From assembly GCA_011389515.1 (NCBI GenBank), contig JAABUA010000001.1, positions 53,231 through 117,230 of the forward strand: DNA of 64,000 nucleotides, read 5' to 3'. The notes beneath the pieces are model-generated. The model was given only the letters and a program-made list of their open reading frames with translations. It searched no databases and had not been told where the DNA came from. This document shows positions 26,538 through 35,193 of the stretch, one piece after another (the stretch's first letter is position 1; every line of letters starts with the position of its first letter). This stretch comes from Desulfobacteraceae bacterium (GTDB lineage: Bacteria; Desulfobacterota; Desulfobacteria; Desulfobacterales; Desulfosalsimonadaceae). The translations under genes were made by a program, and so were the position numbers.

Positions 26538-26650
26538 TCCCGGCCTTTGCACAGACCACGGGCGAATATTGAAATATCAACGCAGCCGCCAACAAACATT
26601 CCGCCCGGTAGCGCCCAGGTCCCTGCACCACGTCTGGGCTGATTGGGTTG

Positions 26651-27346
26651 TCAGGCATTGCTTTTTTTAAGAAAAGCGAGGATGCGATCCATCAGGTGAT
26701 TTATAGATTTGTACCTGTTTGGGCTCGCAGACAGGATCTCTTCTTCTGTCTGTACGTATGTTGATGGAACCAATTCGTCGCGACAATGAGAAACAATCTG
26801 TCCTGCCGACTTTGGTGTTGTTTCAAGGTGGAATTGCAAACCCATCACCGACTTGCCGAGTTGAAACGCCTGGTTTTCACACCCTTCACTCTTGGCCAGT
26901 CGTATGGAGCCCGGGGGCAAATCAAAAGTCTCTCCATGCCAATGAAAAACCATTTCTGACTTCGGAAAATGGAAAATAGCGCCGCCGATCGAATCAACCC
27001 CATAAATGGGAAACCACCCGACTTCCTTCACGGGGTTGGGAAAAACTCTCGCCCCCATTGCGCTTGCAATGATCTGGGCACCAAGGCAGATTCCCAGGAC
27101 CGTCTTGCCGGACTCGATGACTTCACGAACAAACTGCTTTTCTGAAACAAGCCATGGGAATTTATCTTCATCATTCACACTCATCGGGCCGCCCATGATC
27201 ACAAGAAAATCGATTGTCCCGGTATCCGGCAAGGCGGTTGATTCGTAGAACCGTGTGCAAGTCAACTCATACCCGTTTGCTTCCAACCAGGGCGCAATGC
27301 TGCCAAGTCCTTCAAACGGAACGTGCTGCAGGTAGTGTGCGCGCAT
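26651..27346 (-). CDS. class I glutamine amidotransferase-like protein
   Basis: 231 residues of GMP-synthase-type amidotransferase fold. The nucleophile elbow GICLGAQIIASAMGA and the catalytic His/Glu segment LQFHLETT are intact. There is no synthetase domain attached, so it is a stand-alone amidotransferase or gamma-glutamyl hydrolase type enzyme of unknown partner. Confidence 0.88.
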   Translation of the reverse strand: MRAHYLQHVPFEGLGSIAPWLEANGYELTCTRFYESTALPDTGTIDFLVIMGGPMSVNDEDKFPWLVSEKQFVREVIESGKTVLGICLGAQIIASAMGARVFPNPVKEVGWFPIYGVDSIGGAIFHFPKSEMVFHWHGETFDLPPGSIRLAKSEGCENQAFQLGKSVMGLQFHLETTPKSAGQIVSHCRDELVPSTYVQTEEEILSASPNRYKSINHLMDRILAFLKKSNA

Positions 27347-27442
27347 TGTTTTTCCCGTTTTGTTGGATAAGCCAAATCGAAATTGGTGGATACAGCGGAA
27401 CAGCTGCCAAATGCAGAAAGGTTCGCTTTAGCGATATTTATG

Positions 27443-28921
27443 TTAATAAATATAGCGTTCGCATATTTTACGGTAATGGTGGCCGTATATCGACAGCGTT
27501 ATTGCCACCGACATCAGTCTGGGTTTGCGAAACAGCGTCCAGAGGATCAACTGCCAGTAATGAAAGCGCTCTTCCCCCAGAATTCCGATCCTGAAAGCGG
27601 ATCGAAAAAAGGAAAGGAACCGCCCAAGATTTATCGGCTGTCTGATTTCAGGGGGCTTTAATTCCCTCAGTAAAACCCTGACCCGCCGGTAATAGTTTCG
27701 GGGTGAATAAACCTGTTTCATGATGACTTGATACCCGTCCAAAAGCTTTTCAATTCCCATTTTGGGCAGGATATTGGTCGTTCCGTCAACATTATCTCCG
27801 GAGAAGGTTTTTACCACCCGGCTTTCCTTTGAGAGGCGGTCGAAGAGTCTCGTTCCCGGAGGCGCCTGGAGCATGCCCACCATTGCGGTGACGATGCCGC
27901 TGTTCTGAATGAAATCGATCTGCCGTTGGAAAATAGAAGGCGAATCGCTGTCAAAACCCACAATAAAACCACCCATCACCTGCAGGCCTGAACGGTGAAT
28001 AATTTTTATGCTTTCAAGGAGGTCCCGGTTTTTATTCTGGGTTTTGCCGCATTCCGTCAGGCTGACCTCATCGGGCGATTCGATGCCGATAAAGACGGTA
28101 TCAAATCCGGCCTTTGCCATCAAACCTAATATTTCCGGGTCATCAGCGAGATTGATGGAGGCTTCCGTGAAAAATACGCATCCTTTTTTACCTTTGCGCC
28201 ATTCAATCAGGGCCGGCAGCAAATGCGTTTTGAGATAGGCCTTATTTCCAATAAAATTGTCATCCACAAAAAATATACTGCTGCGCCAGCCGGCAGCATA
28301 AATACGATCCAGCTCCGCAATAACCTGTTGCGGCGTTTTCATGCGCGGTCGGTGACCAAATAATGCCGTTACATTACAGAATTCGCAGTTGAAGGGGCAT
28401 CCCCTGGAAAACTGGGTGCTCATGGATGCATATCGTTTTGTTTTTATCAGATCCCAGGAAGGAATCGGGGTGTCCGCAACATTGCAGAACCCCGATGCTC
28501 TATAGACTTTTTCAGGTTGTCCGTGTTGCAGGTCCGACAGAAAGGCGGGAAGCGTTGATTCCGCTTCGTCCAGTACGAGATGATCCACTTCCGCGAATTC
28601 ATCGGGTTCGGCAGTAAACAACGGCCCACCCGCAACAATTTTTACGTTCATCGCGGTGCATCGGTCGATGATTTGTTTGGCGGATTTTCGTTGAACCGCC
28701 ATCCCCCCGATAAACACCATATCGGCCCATAAAAGGTCACTATCCGTAAGGTCGTCCACATTTACGTCCACAAGGCGTTTGTTCCAATCCGCCGGCAGCA
28801 GGGCCGCAACGGTGAGCAGACCCAACGGCGGGAAAGCCGATTTTTTGCCGATAAAACGTAACGCATAGGTGAATGACCAGAATGTATCCGGAAATTTGGG
28901 GTAAATCAGGAGGGCATTCAT
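27443..28921 (-). CDS. B12-binding radical SAM protein (DUF4070 type)
   Basis: 492 residues: N-terminal cobalamin-binding-like Rossmann domain (~1-150), radical SAM core with SRGCPFNCEFCNVTALFGHRPR (CxxxCxxC) and a C-terminal DUF4070-like region ending in basic residues. Such proteins modify lipids or small molecules by radical methylation or ring chemistry; the substrate is unknown. The next gene upstream, on the same strand, is a monooxygenase-fold protein 22 bp away, so they may form an operon. Confidence 0.87.
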   Translation of the reverse strand: MNALLIYPKFPDTFWSFTYALRFIGKKSAFPPLGLLTVAALLPADWNKRLVDVNVDDLTDSDLLWADMVFIGGMAVQRKSAKQIIDRCTAMNVKIVAGGPLFTAEPDEFAEVDHLVLDEAESTLPAFLSDLQHGQPEKVYRASGFCNVADTPIPSWDLIKTKRYASMSTQFSRGCPFNCEFCNVTALFGHRPRMKTPQQVIAELDRIYAAGWRSSIFFVDDNFIGNKAYLKTHLLPALIEWRKGKKGCVFFTEASINLADDPEILGLMAKAGFDTVFIGIESPDEVSLTECGKTQNKNRDLLESIKIIHRSGLQVMGGFIVGFDSDSPSIFQRQIDFIQNSGIVTAMVGMLQAPPGTRLFDRLSKESRVVKTFSGDNVDGTTNILPKMGIEKLLDGYQVIMKQVYSPRNYYRRVRVLLRELKPPEIRQPINLGRFLSFFRSAFRIGILGEERFHYWQLILWTLFRKPRLMSVAITLSIYGHHYRKICERYIY

Positions 28922-28943
28922 CGTAACGGTCTCCTTTTGATGT

Positions 28944-29291
28944 TCATGCTGCGGGAAAAATACGTTTCATTTTTTTTCTTATGGTATCAACCGCTTCCAT
29001 GCCTTCGGTATTTGAGACTGTAAGTATCTGGATTTTTATCGGTTCTGATAAAAGGCTTTTTGTTCCGAGCAAAACGCTGAATCGGTCCGACCGCATATGA
29101 CGATTCAGATGCGGTCGGGTTTCCCATTCCGAGATCAGGTTGAAAATGTTCTCATCTTCGATATCCCCGTAAATACCGTAGCTCAGGCATCCCTTTTCAT
29201 TTTCGGTTAAGGTGGTCATAAAGATCAGCGTCTGCAAAACTTCTTTATGCTTTTCAGGAAGCACACGTATGATCGCTCTGACTACATTCAT
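28944..29291 (-). CDS. antibiotic-biosynthesis-monooxygenase (ABM) fold protein
   Basis: 115 residues of dimeric alpha-beta barrel type: MNVVRAIIRVLPEKHKEVLQTL, then CLSYGIYGDIEDENIFNLISEWET and HMRSDRFSVLL. It is directly upstream of the B12 radical SAM gene. A role in quinol or aromatic oxidation is typical of the fold, but the protein could be a stress-response member. Confidence 0.75.
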   Translation of the reverse strand: MNVVRAIIRVLPEKHKEVLQTLIFMTTLTENEKGCLSYGIYGDIEDENIFNLISEWETRPHLNRHMRSDRFSVLLGTKSLLSEPIKIQILTVSNTEGMEAVDTIRKKMKRIFPAA

Positions 29292-29336
29292 GGCCTGGAA
29301 AGAGATCCTTTGATCCGGGTTTATTGCAATGCTGTT

Positions 29337-29804
29337 TTATCTGTAATATTCCGCTTTTGTTGCGTCCAATAAGCTGGACTTTTTCAGCCCGGCAAACTTT
29401 TCAGAGACCTCCTCGCTGCCCTTTACTTTGCCGACCAAAGCCTTATTCAGATCAATGGCCGTCGAGATGCCCGTCTCCTTGGTAATAATCCTGCTGATCG
29501 CCGTTTCATTCAGTTCGGCTGGTTTGACATACACCAATTTCATTTCATCGGCATCCGGCCCGGCGGCGTATCCACCCGGCAGATAAATGCACCCGGTGGA
29601 AAAATCCACGGCAAAGGCGATGATGCCGGGGACCAGAAAAAAAAGAAGTCCTATCCCATCCAATACCGCGATCTTCACGTCAATGCGCCCGCCGGTCTGC
29701 CCTCTTCTTTCCGGATGCAGGATATATCCGCAGGCAGAAATTTGGAGGAGCAGGCTGACCAAAGTGATAGTGATCAGTAATTTTTTGAATATTGTTTTTT
29801 TCAT
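29337..29804 (-). CDS. lipoprotein of unknown function
   Basis: 155 residues from ATG 29804, which has GGGAGA upstream; an in-frame start at 29915 has none. The leader ends LLLQISAC, a lipobox. Two short hydrophobic stretches follow (GIGLLFFLVPGIIAFAVDF). The C-terminal half is charged and I do not recognise a family. Likely an inner- or outer-membrane-attached protein. Confidence 0.65.
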   Translation of the reverse strand: MKKTIFKKLLITITLVSLLLQISACGYILHPERRGQTGGRIDVKIAVLDGIGLLFFLVPGIIAFAVDFSTGCIYLPGGYAAGPDADEMKLVYVKPAELNETAISRIITKETGISTAIDLNKALVGKVKGSEEVSEKFAGLKKSSLLDATKAEYYR

Positions 29805-29883
29805 TTCCGGATCTCCCTTTCTGAAATGATCTGTTCCGTCTGTTTTTCCTCCCATGATCAGGAGCACAATTCCGATATGATTT

Positions 29884-30036
29884 TTATAACGGGGCTTTCC
29901 GACCGCCGATGACATTGACCAGAATTACGATAATGGCAATCACCAGCAGGATATGGATAAACCCTCCCATCGTGTAGCTGCTCACAAGTCCCAGCAGCCA
30001 GAGAACTACCAGTATTACTGCAATTGTCCACAACAT
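29884..30036 (-). CDS. lmo0937-family small membrane protein
   Basis: A 50-residue protein too short for usual ORF cut-offs: MLWTIAVILVVLWLLG, then a turn with SSYTMGGFIHILLVIAIIVIL and a short basic tail. Two hydrophobic helices around YTMGG match the lmo0937 family, stress-associated small proteins. ATG 30036 is preceded by AAAGGAGA at good spacing. It sits between the lipoprotein and the OmpA gene on the same strand. Confidence 0.85.
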   Translation of the reverse strand: MLWTIAVILVVLWLLGLVSSYTMGGFIHILLVIAIIVILVNVIGGRKAPL

Positions 30037-30068
30037 AAGATTCTCCTTTTAATTTGATTGTTACGGTT

Positions 30069-30099
30069 GGCCGGTATTATAAGCCCCGGCCGGCTGTCT
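30069..30099. repeat. short GC-rich dyad repeat, copy 1
   Basis: A 31-bp sequence (gccggtatt, then taagccccggc and ggctgtct) that recurs with few changes at 31888-31917. Both copies lie 30-70 bp beyond the stop of a minus-strand gene (the OmpA gene and the CsbD gene), so a 3'-end hairpin role is possible. Confidence 0.6.
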
Positions 30100-30137
30100 A
30101 TTGGAGGATAATGCAGAAAAAAGTCATCTATTATCAA

Positions 30138-31232
30138 TTATTTCGAGGTCAAGGGGCTGACCCCTTCATTTAAGATCGTAATATCAACCCGCCTGTTCCG
30201 CTCTCGTCCCGCCGCGGTATCATTGGCGACCACCGGAGCGTTTTGCCCCAACCCTCTGGTGGTAATGCGAGACTGGTTGATATCACGGGCAATGAGTTGA
30301 TCCCTTACGGCGTTTGCCCGTTTAACGGAAAGGTCAAGGTTTCCTTTCTCGGTCCCCGTGCTGTCGGTATGGCCTTCAATGAGCACATTGCGATTGGGAT
30401 ATTCCTTCATAAAAAAAGCCAGCTTGTCGATTTCGTTATCCGCCACGGGCGACAGGGACGCCGCGCCGGTGGCAAAAAGCACGTCGCCCATGGTCAGGAC
30501 GATGCCCAGGTCCGTCACCCTGCCTTTCATATCGACAATTTCTTGTTCCAGCTTGTCCGCCCTGGCCTGGGCCGTTTCCGTTCTCTGTGCATGCGCCAAT
30601 GCCTCTGCTTCGGACTTTTGGGCCTCTGCTACTGATTTTCTGGCCTGCTCGTCCGATATTCTGGCCTGAGCATCCGATTCTATAGCCGATAGCCGCGCTC
30701 TTTGTGCTTTTTCTGATTGCGTCCAGGCTTCGGTGTCGGATTTTCTAGCCTGCGCGTCGGAAGCTCTGGCTTGCTCTCTTGAAGCTCTGGCTCGCTCTCT
30801 TGAATCCCTGGCTTTCGCATCCGAAGCCATGGCTTCCATCTTCGCCCGTTGCTCGCGCTCGCGCGTTTGTAAGATTAACTGTTCGGTTTCCCTGCCAAGG
30901 GCCGCTTTTTCATTCTCCGCCATCTGTTTTTCGGCGACGGCAACGGCAATCTGGGTTTTCCTTTCCGCCAGGTAAGCCAGATGCTCCATTTCATCAAAAT
31001 TTTTGGCCTGAGAGGCCAGATCGACAGCCCTGCCGGCATCCGCTAAGGGGCTTTGGGCATGTATTTCCACTTCAGGATTCGCTTTGGCATAGGCATATGC
31101 CGCTTTAGCGTTTGCCAAACGTTCCCTTGCCATTATTTCCTGATTGGAAGGGCCGCATCCTGCAAAAATCAATAGGAAGGGGATGAGCAAGCCGCCGCAG
31201 ATTTTAATCACACTGCGCAGGTTGATAGTCAT
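30138..31232 (-). CDS. DUF4398/OmpA-family peptidoglycan-binding lipoprotein with long coiled coil
   Basis: 364 residues from ATG 31232 with AGGAGG upstream; a much longer frame extends to 31475 but lacks a ribosome-binding site and overlaps the next operator region. The lipobox LIFAGC is followed by a DUF4398-like helical region, a long Ala/Arg/Gln/Glu-rich coiled coil built of SDAQAR-type repeats, and a C-terminal OmpA domain (VLIEGHTDSTGTEKGNLDLSVKRANAV) that binds peptidoglycan. It should link outer membrane to cell wall. Confidence 0.88.
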   Translation of the reverse strand: MTINLRSVIKICGGLLIPFLLIFAGCGPSNQEIMARERLANAKAAYAYAKANPEVEIHAQSPLADAGRAVDLASQAKNFDEMEHLAYLAERKTQIAVAVAEKQMAENEKAALGRETEQLILQTREREQRAKMEAMASDAKARDSRERARASREQARASDAQARKSDTEAWTQSEKAQRARLSAIESDAQARISDEQARKSVAEAQKSEAEALAHAQRTETAQARADKLEQEIVDMKGRVTDLGIVLTMGDVLFATGAASLSPVADNEIDKLAFFMKEYPNRNVLIEGHTDSTGTEKGNLDLSVKRANAVRDQLIARDINQSRITTRGLGQNAPVVANDTAAGRERNRRVDITILNEGVSPLTSK

Positions 31233-31272
31233 TTTACATTCCTCCTTAAAAGGTAATGATCCAAAAAAATGA

Positions 31273-31671
31273 TCATCTTGATATGCGCTCAAGGTCCTGG
31301 CGCAAATCCACCAGATTGTGACGCATCTGATCAGCGTCATTCTTTGATTTTTCGGCGCTGGCCTGGATGCGGGCATAATCCGCGTCGATTGTCGCCTTTT
31401 CCGCCAGACGGGCGGCCTTTGCGTATTCTTTGGTTTCAAAAGCCGAATTGGCTTGGACAAGTTTATTTTCGGCATTCCGTAAATCTAAGAGAATGTTTGT
31501 GCTTGCATTGATTTCTTTGGCGACGCTGATTGCTTTCTCACTCTCAGATATTTTACTGTTTGCAATGGAACGGCTGCCGATTGAGGCGCAGCCCGCCATC
31601 AGCAACATGGAAAGGATTCCTACGAAAAATATAGAAAAACCCCGCTTTTTATTCGAAGTTTTGTTTGGCAT
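31273..31671 (-). CDS. DUF4398 lipoprotein
   Basis: 132 residues from ATG 31671 (GGAGA upstream; longer in-frame start at 31752 rejected). The leader ends MLLMAGC, a lipobox. The rest is helical and matches the DUF4398 helical region (AISVAKEINASTNILLDLRNAENKLVQANSAFETKEYAKAARLAEKA). It is located 40 bp upstream of the DUF4398/OmpA gene, so the two are likely co-transcribed and may interact. Confidence 0.82.
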   Translation of the reverse strand: MPNKTSNKKRGFSIFFVGILSMLLMAGCASIGSRSIANSKISESEKAISVAKEINASTNILLDLRNAENKLVQANSAFETKEYAKAARLAEKATIDADYARIQASAEKSKNDADQMRHNLVDLRQDLERISR

Positions 31672-31687
31672 TTGCTTTCTCCTTTTA

Positions 31688-31846
31688 CTAATTTTTACAC
31701 TTTTGTATGAGCACGATAAATATTCGCTCAGAATATGGGCCCGTAGGGGCACCCGTTGCGGGTGACCGAAATCCGGGCACCCGCAACGGGTGCCCCTACG
31801 AGGACCTCCGGATCATCATGCTATTTGATAAATGCAAAAAATTGTA
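31688..31846. repeat. paralogous intergenic segment, copy A (with inserted palindrome)
   Basis: This segment is similar over most of its length to the complement of 43962-44066, but carries about 54 additional bases that form the palindrome at 31742-31800. Conserved cores include ctaattttt, acgataaatatt, agaatatgg, ctacgagg and gataaatgca. Confidence 0.75.
31742..31800. repeat. perfect 23-bp inverted repeat (REP-like)
   Basis: 31742-31764 and 31778-31800 are exact reverse complements, separated by 13 bp. Ends are CGTAGGGGCACC / GGTGCCCCTACG, a motif type widespread in intergenic regions of related genomes. It could form a long cruciform or RNA hairpin. It lies upstream of the DUF4398 gene. 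Confidence 0.9.
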
Positions 31847-31887
31847 CCGTAACAACCGATTACAGTTCACAAAAAGTGTGAAAGTTT

Positions 31888-31917
31888 GCCGGTATTGTAA
31901 GCCCCGGCTGGCTGTCT
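31888..31917. repeat. short GC-rich dyad repeat, copy 2
   Basis: Near-identical to 30069-30099, located 32-61 bp beyond the stop codon of the CsbD-like gene on the minus strand. Confidence 0.6.
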
Positions 31918-31948
31918 GGGGTGGAACAAACATTTCAAAAAAAAATTC

Positions 31949-32128
31949 TTATTTATCTACCACTTTCTTTACCTGGCCGAGCTTTTCCTGACCCTTTCCT
32001 TCAATATTTTCGCCTTTACCCTCAGTTTCCAGGTCGCGATTACCGACGATTTTCCCGGCGACTTCTTTGATTTTGCCTTTGACCTTATGCATTTTGCCTT
32101 CCGCGCTGTCTCTGCTGCTTGATTTCAT
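31949..32128 (-). CDS. CsbD-family stress protein
   Basis: 59 residues from ATG 32128, with AGGAG upstream. The sequence AEGKMHKVKGKIKEVAGKIVGN...GKGQEKLGQVKKVVD is typical of the CsbD family, small general-stress proteins. A sigma-54-type promoter with an upstream 18-bp-period box pair lies directly before it. The longer in-frame extension to 32251 is rejected because it would run over that promoter. Confidence 0.9.
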   Translation of the reverse strand: MKSSSRDSAEGKMHKVKGKIKEVAGKIVGNRDLETEGKGENIEGKGQEKLGQVKKVVDK

Positions 32129-32202
32129 GGCGTTTCTCCTGGGCCAATGTTTGTTCTCGAAATCCTTTTTCGGGAAATTATTTATACGCTGTAATTTATT
32201 GA

Positions 32203-32218
32203 TACAATCTTTGTGCCA
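32203..32218 (-). promoter_or_regulatory. candidate sigma-54 promoter of csbD-like gene
   Basis: On the minus strand TGGCAC-N5-TTGTA (-24 box 32218-32213, -12 box 32207-32203). The -12 element differs from consensus TTGCA/T. Predicted start near 32192, giving a leader of about 65 nt to ATG 32128. Confidence 0.5.
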
Positions 32219-32316
32219 GGTTTTAAAACACAGCGGCGTATTTCGTATCATATTAATTTGTATATATAACTGGTTTTAAAAATTTATTCGGGCGGCCATT
32301 AACGACCCAATAAAAA

Positions 32317-32342
32317 GGTCATATGTTACCCTGCGGTCATAT
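32317..32342 (-). promoter_or_regulatory. candidate activator site (UAS) of csbD-like gene
   Basis: Two GGTCATAT boxes (32317-32324, 32335-32342) spaced 18 bp start to start, 99 bp upstream of the -24 box. Similar box pairs lie at 38447-38472 and 39400-39425. Confidence 0.5.
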
Positions 32343-32458
32343 TTGGTCTTTTTTTAGGGGCTTTGTTATTGTCTTCGGCCCAATTTTTTTGTTGGATAAT
32401 CGAAATCGTTATCGAAAGAAATAAACAGGTCAAGCGGATCGGACGAAATCCAAATGTT

Positions 32459-32490
32459 GATGAACTCGTAAAAGTTTGATTTCAGATGGC
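32459..32490. repeat. terminal fragment of MITE-like repeat
   Basis: Matches the complement of the right end of the element at 59451-59602 (gatgaactcgtaaaa ... tgatttcagatggc). Only the outer segment is present, so it is a remnant or a solo end. It lies about 20 bp downstream of the sigma-54 activator gene. Confidence 0.6.
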
Positions 32491-32510
32491 ATATAGAAAG
32501 GTATCGGTAA

Positions 32511-34514
32511 TCAGGTTGGTTTTTTAATCTCGAGTTTGCGCATCCGGGCGCGCAGGGTGCTGCGCTTGAGCCCAAGGATTTCAGCCGCGCTGTCTTTACC
32601 GCTGACTTTCCACTGGGTTTCTTCGAGGACTTGAATAATATGGTCTCGTTCAACGGCTTCAAGCGTTTTATGGTCGGTGGCTAAGCGCTTAAACGGCTTT
32701 TTTAGTTCATCAACCAGGCGCAGTTTTGGCCCCGATGAGTTGATCACCGCGCGTTCAAGGACGTTTTCCAATTCCCGGACATTTCCCGGCCAGTGATACG
32801 CTCGCAGGGCATTCATGACGGTATCGGGTATAAGTTCAACGGTCTTACCCATCCGCTTTGAAATTTTTTTGACAAAATAATTCACAAGGATGGGCAAGTC
32901 TTCCAGTCGATCCCGGAGCGGCGGCATGGTAATCGGAAAAATATTCAGCCGATACCAGAGGTCCTCCCGGAAACCGCCCTTGCCGACTTCTGCTTCCAGA
33001 TTCCGATTCGTGGCGGCAATAATCCGCGTATCGACTTTGATGGTGCGTGTGCCGCCCAGCCGCTCAAACTCGCCGTCCTGGAGCACGCGAAGCAGCTTTG
33101 ATTGCAGTTCTATCGGTAATTCACCGATTTCATCCAAAAACAGGGTAGCGCCGTCGGCAACCTCAAATCGACCCAGCCGTTTGGCATTAGCACCAGTGAA
33201 AGCGCCTCTCTCATGACCGAACAATTCGCTTTCGATCAGGTTGGAGGAAAACGCGGCGCAATTGACTTTCACCAGCGCCCGGTTTTTGCGCAAGCTCAAG
33301 TCGTGAATGGCTCGGGCGACCAGTTCCTTGCCGGTTCCCGTCTCGCCAAGAATCAGTACGGTGGTGTCGGTGGCGGCGATTTGTTCGATTTTAAAGAGTA
33401 CGTATTTGAGCCCGTCGCTTTGACCAATAATGTTTTCATGGTTGTACTCCAGTTTAATCTCTTCCTGCAGATAGGCTCTTTCCGATTCCAGTTGTTCTTT
33501 TAACTTTTTTATTTCTACAAGAGATGCCTCAGCGATTTGTCTTCCTGTTTCCGCTGTTTCTTTTGCGACAGAAAGTTCAGCCGTTCGCTCCGAAACCAGG
33601 TTTTCGAGCTCGTCATGGGACCTTTGAAGCCTCTCCTCCATATTTTTACGGTCAGTGATGTCTACAATAACGACCACAATACCGATGACTTCCTGACGAA
33701 TGATCAGCGGGTTTGCGCTCAATAGAAAACAGGAATCAACTCCCGCGTTGGTAAAAACGACCTCCACGCCGTGGAGAAACTTTTTGCGTATTTCAGTCAG
33801 AAGAATAAAAGGTGACCCGTCGGGATAAAGGAGATGAAATACCTCATCAAATTCCTCAAAAACCGGGATTCTGTCTAAAACACCAATGGCCGACTGGCTT
33901 GCGCGGATAATACGGCCCCTGCTGTCGCAGATAAAAAAAAGCTCCGTGGTTTGCTGAAGGAGCTGGGTTGTCAGTTTTTCTTCAGCCAGCATCTCTTCAT
34001 TGCGTTTTTGTTCCGACAGATCGGTGACAACCACACACATCGAACCGGGGATATCGGCCTGCTCCAGGGCGCTTACGGAGAGCAGCGTAAGAGCAGATTT
34101 CCCCTCCCCGGCCTGTAATTCCAGTTCCCGCGTGCAGTTATCAATCACACATCGTGCAAGCATAGCTCCAAAGATGTGTTGATCTGTTGGTGAAATATAT
34201 TTTTGGAACAAAGATCCGATAACTTTTTCCAGAGGCGTTTTGATGATGTCCGCAAAACGCTGGTTGCAGAAAAGGATCGTGCCGTCTGCGGCCAGTGTGA
34301 CGGCGCCTTCGTTCATGGTCTCCACCATTATCCGGTAAGGGCGGTCGGCCCCCGAAAGCGTAAAAACGCGCTCTCCTTCGACGGTCGACACAACCAGGGC
34401 ATCTACTTCACCGGTTTGGATGGCACGCAGCGTTTCTTCGGATTCCGTTACCCGGGATCTGAGCTCCTCAAGCTCATGTAGAAATTGCTGTTCTGTTTTT
34501 CGTTGTTTCTTCAT
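32511..34514 (-). CDS. PAS-domain sigma-54-dependent transcriptional activator
   Basis: 667 residues with no receiver domain. Two PAS domains (~55-170 and ~180-290) precede a coiled coil (~300-345) and an AAA+ domain with Walker A GETGTGKE, the sigma-54-contacting loop GAFTGA and Walker [11 protein letters not shown]. The C-terminal ~50 residues hold a Fis-type helix-turn-helix ([25 protein letters not shown]). It follows the kaiBBC genes on the same strand after 13 bp, so it probably belongs to that operon. It is the obvious candidate to activate the three sigma-54-type promoters nearby. Confidence 0.92.
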   Translation of the reverse strand: MKKQRKTEQQFLHELEELRSRVTESEETLRAIQTGEVDALVVSTVEGERVFTLSGADRPYRIMVETMNEGAVTLAADGTILFCNQRFADIIKTPLEKVIGSLFQKYISPTDQHIFGAMLARCVIDNCTRELELQAGEGKSALTLLSVSALEQADIPGSMCVVVTDLSEQKRNEEMLAEEKLTTQLLQQTTELFFICDSRGRIIRASQSAIGVLDRIPVFEEFDEVFHLLYPDGSPFILLTEIRKKFLHGVEVVFTNAGVDSCFLLSANPLIIRQEVIGIVVVIVDITDRKNMEERLQRSHDELENLVSERTAELSVAKETAETGRQIAEASLVEIKKLKEQLESERAYLQEEIKLEYNHENIIGQSDGLKYVLFKIEQIAATDTTVLILGETGTGKELVARAIHDLSLRKNRALVKVNCAAFSSNLIESELFGHERGAFTGANAKRLGRFEVADGATLFLDEIGELPIELQSKLLRVLQDGEFERLGGTRTIKVDTRIIAATNRNLEAEVGKGGFREDLWYRLNIFPITMPPLRDRLEDLPILVNYFVKKISKRMGKTVELIPDTVMNALRAYHWPGNVRELENVLERAVINSSGPKLRLVDELKKPFKRLATDHKTLEAVERDHIIQVLEETQWKVSGKDSAAEILGLKRSTLRARMRKLEIKKPT

Positions 34515-34527
34515 GGATTCGTAATTG

Positions 34528-34896
34528 TCATTTTCCGGGTTTCAGATCAATGCCGACAAGAATTCTTTGGGTATCCGACATGTCGCCGATGAGTTTCCGC
34601 AAGGGGAGCGGGAGTTTCCTGACCAGCGTCGGTGTGGCGATAATCTGCGATCCTTTGGCAAGCTTGGGCTGCTGGTAGAGGTCGATCACCTTCAGTTCGT
34701 AGCTTCCTTGAAGGTTGGTTTCACAAAATTTCTTTACATTGTCGATTGCCAAAGTTGATTTCGGCGTCATGCCGGCAACATACAAAATAAGAACGTGCTT
34801 TTCCGGGTTCAAACGCGTGGCTGATTGTTCAAATTCCTCGGCAACGGTATTTTCTGTTTTCCTTTTCATGATTGATATCTCATTTGATTTTATCAC
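34528..34896 (-). CDS. kaiB: KaiB-like protein (second copy)
   Basis: 122 residues; the thioredoxin-like KaiB fold covers ~30-122: [66 protein letters not shown]. It has an N-terminal extension of ~30 residues absent from the first copy. Its start coincides with the end of the other kaiB (1-bp overlap), consistent with coupling. Confidence 0.9.
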   Translation of the reverse strand: MIKSNEISIMKRKTENTVAEEFEQSATRLNPEKHVLILYVAGMTPKSTLAIDNVKKFCETNLQGSYELKVIDLYQQPKLAKGSQIIATPTLVRKLPLPLRKLIGDMSDTQRILVGIDLKPGK

Positions 34897-35192
34897 TATG
34901 GGCCAGGGCGAATATCGAGTCCCACCAGCACGCGTTCCGTGTTGGCCAGATCCCCGATGATTTTTTTTAGGGGCTCGGGAAGTTTTCTGACCAGCGTCGG
35001 TATGGCAATAATCTGGTCCCCTTTGGCAAGCTGGGGATTTTTTAATAGGTCTACCACTTCAATGCTGTATTGGCCGGCGAGATGCTCTTCGCAGATTTTT
35101 TTCAAATTCGCAAAAGCGGTAATCGATTTCGGGGTCTGACCGGCTACATATAAACGAAGATTCCAGGTTTCTTCCACCGATTCGGACATCAT
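34896..35192 (-). CDS. kaiB: KaiB-like protein (first copy)
   Basis: 98 residues, almost exactly the KaiB domain: [75 protein letters not shown]. It lies 1 bp after kaiC. KaiB-fold proteins bind KaiC and reset its phosphorylation state; no KaiA is nearby. Confidence 0.92.
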   Translation of the reverse strand: MMSESVEETWNLRLYVAGQTPKSITAFANLKKICEEHLAGQYSIEVVDLLKNPQLAKGDQIIAIPTLVRKLPEPLKKIIGDLANTERVLVGLDIRPGP

Positions 35193-35193
35193 T

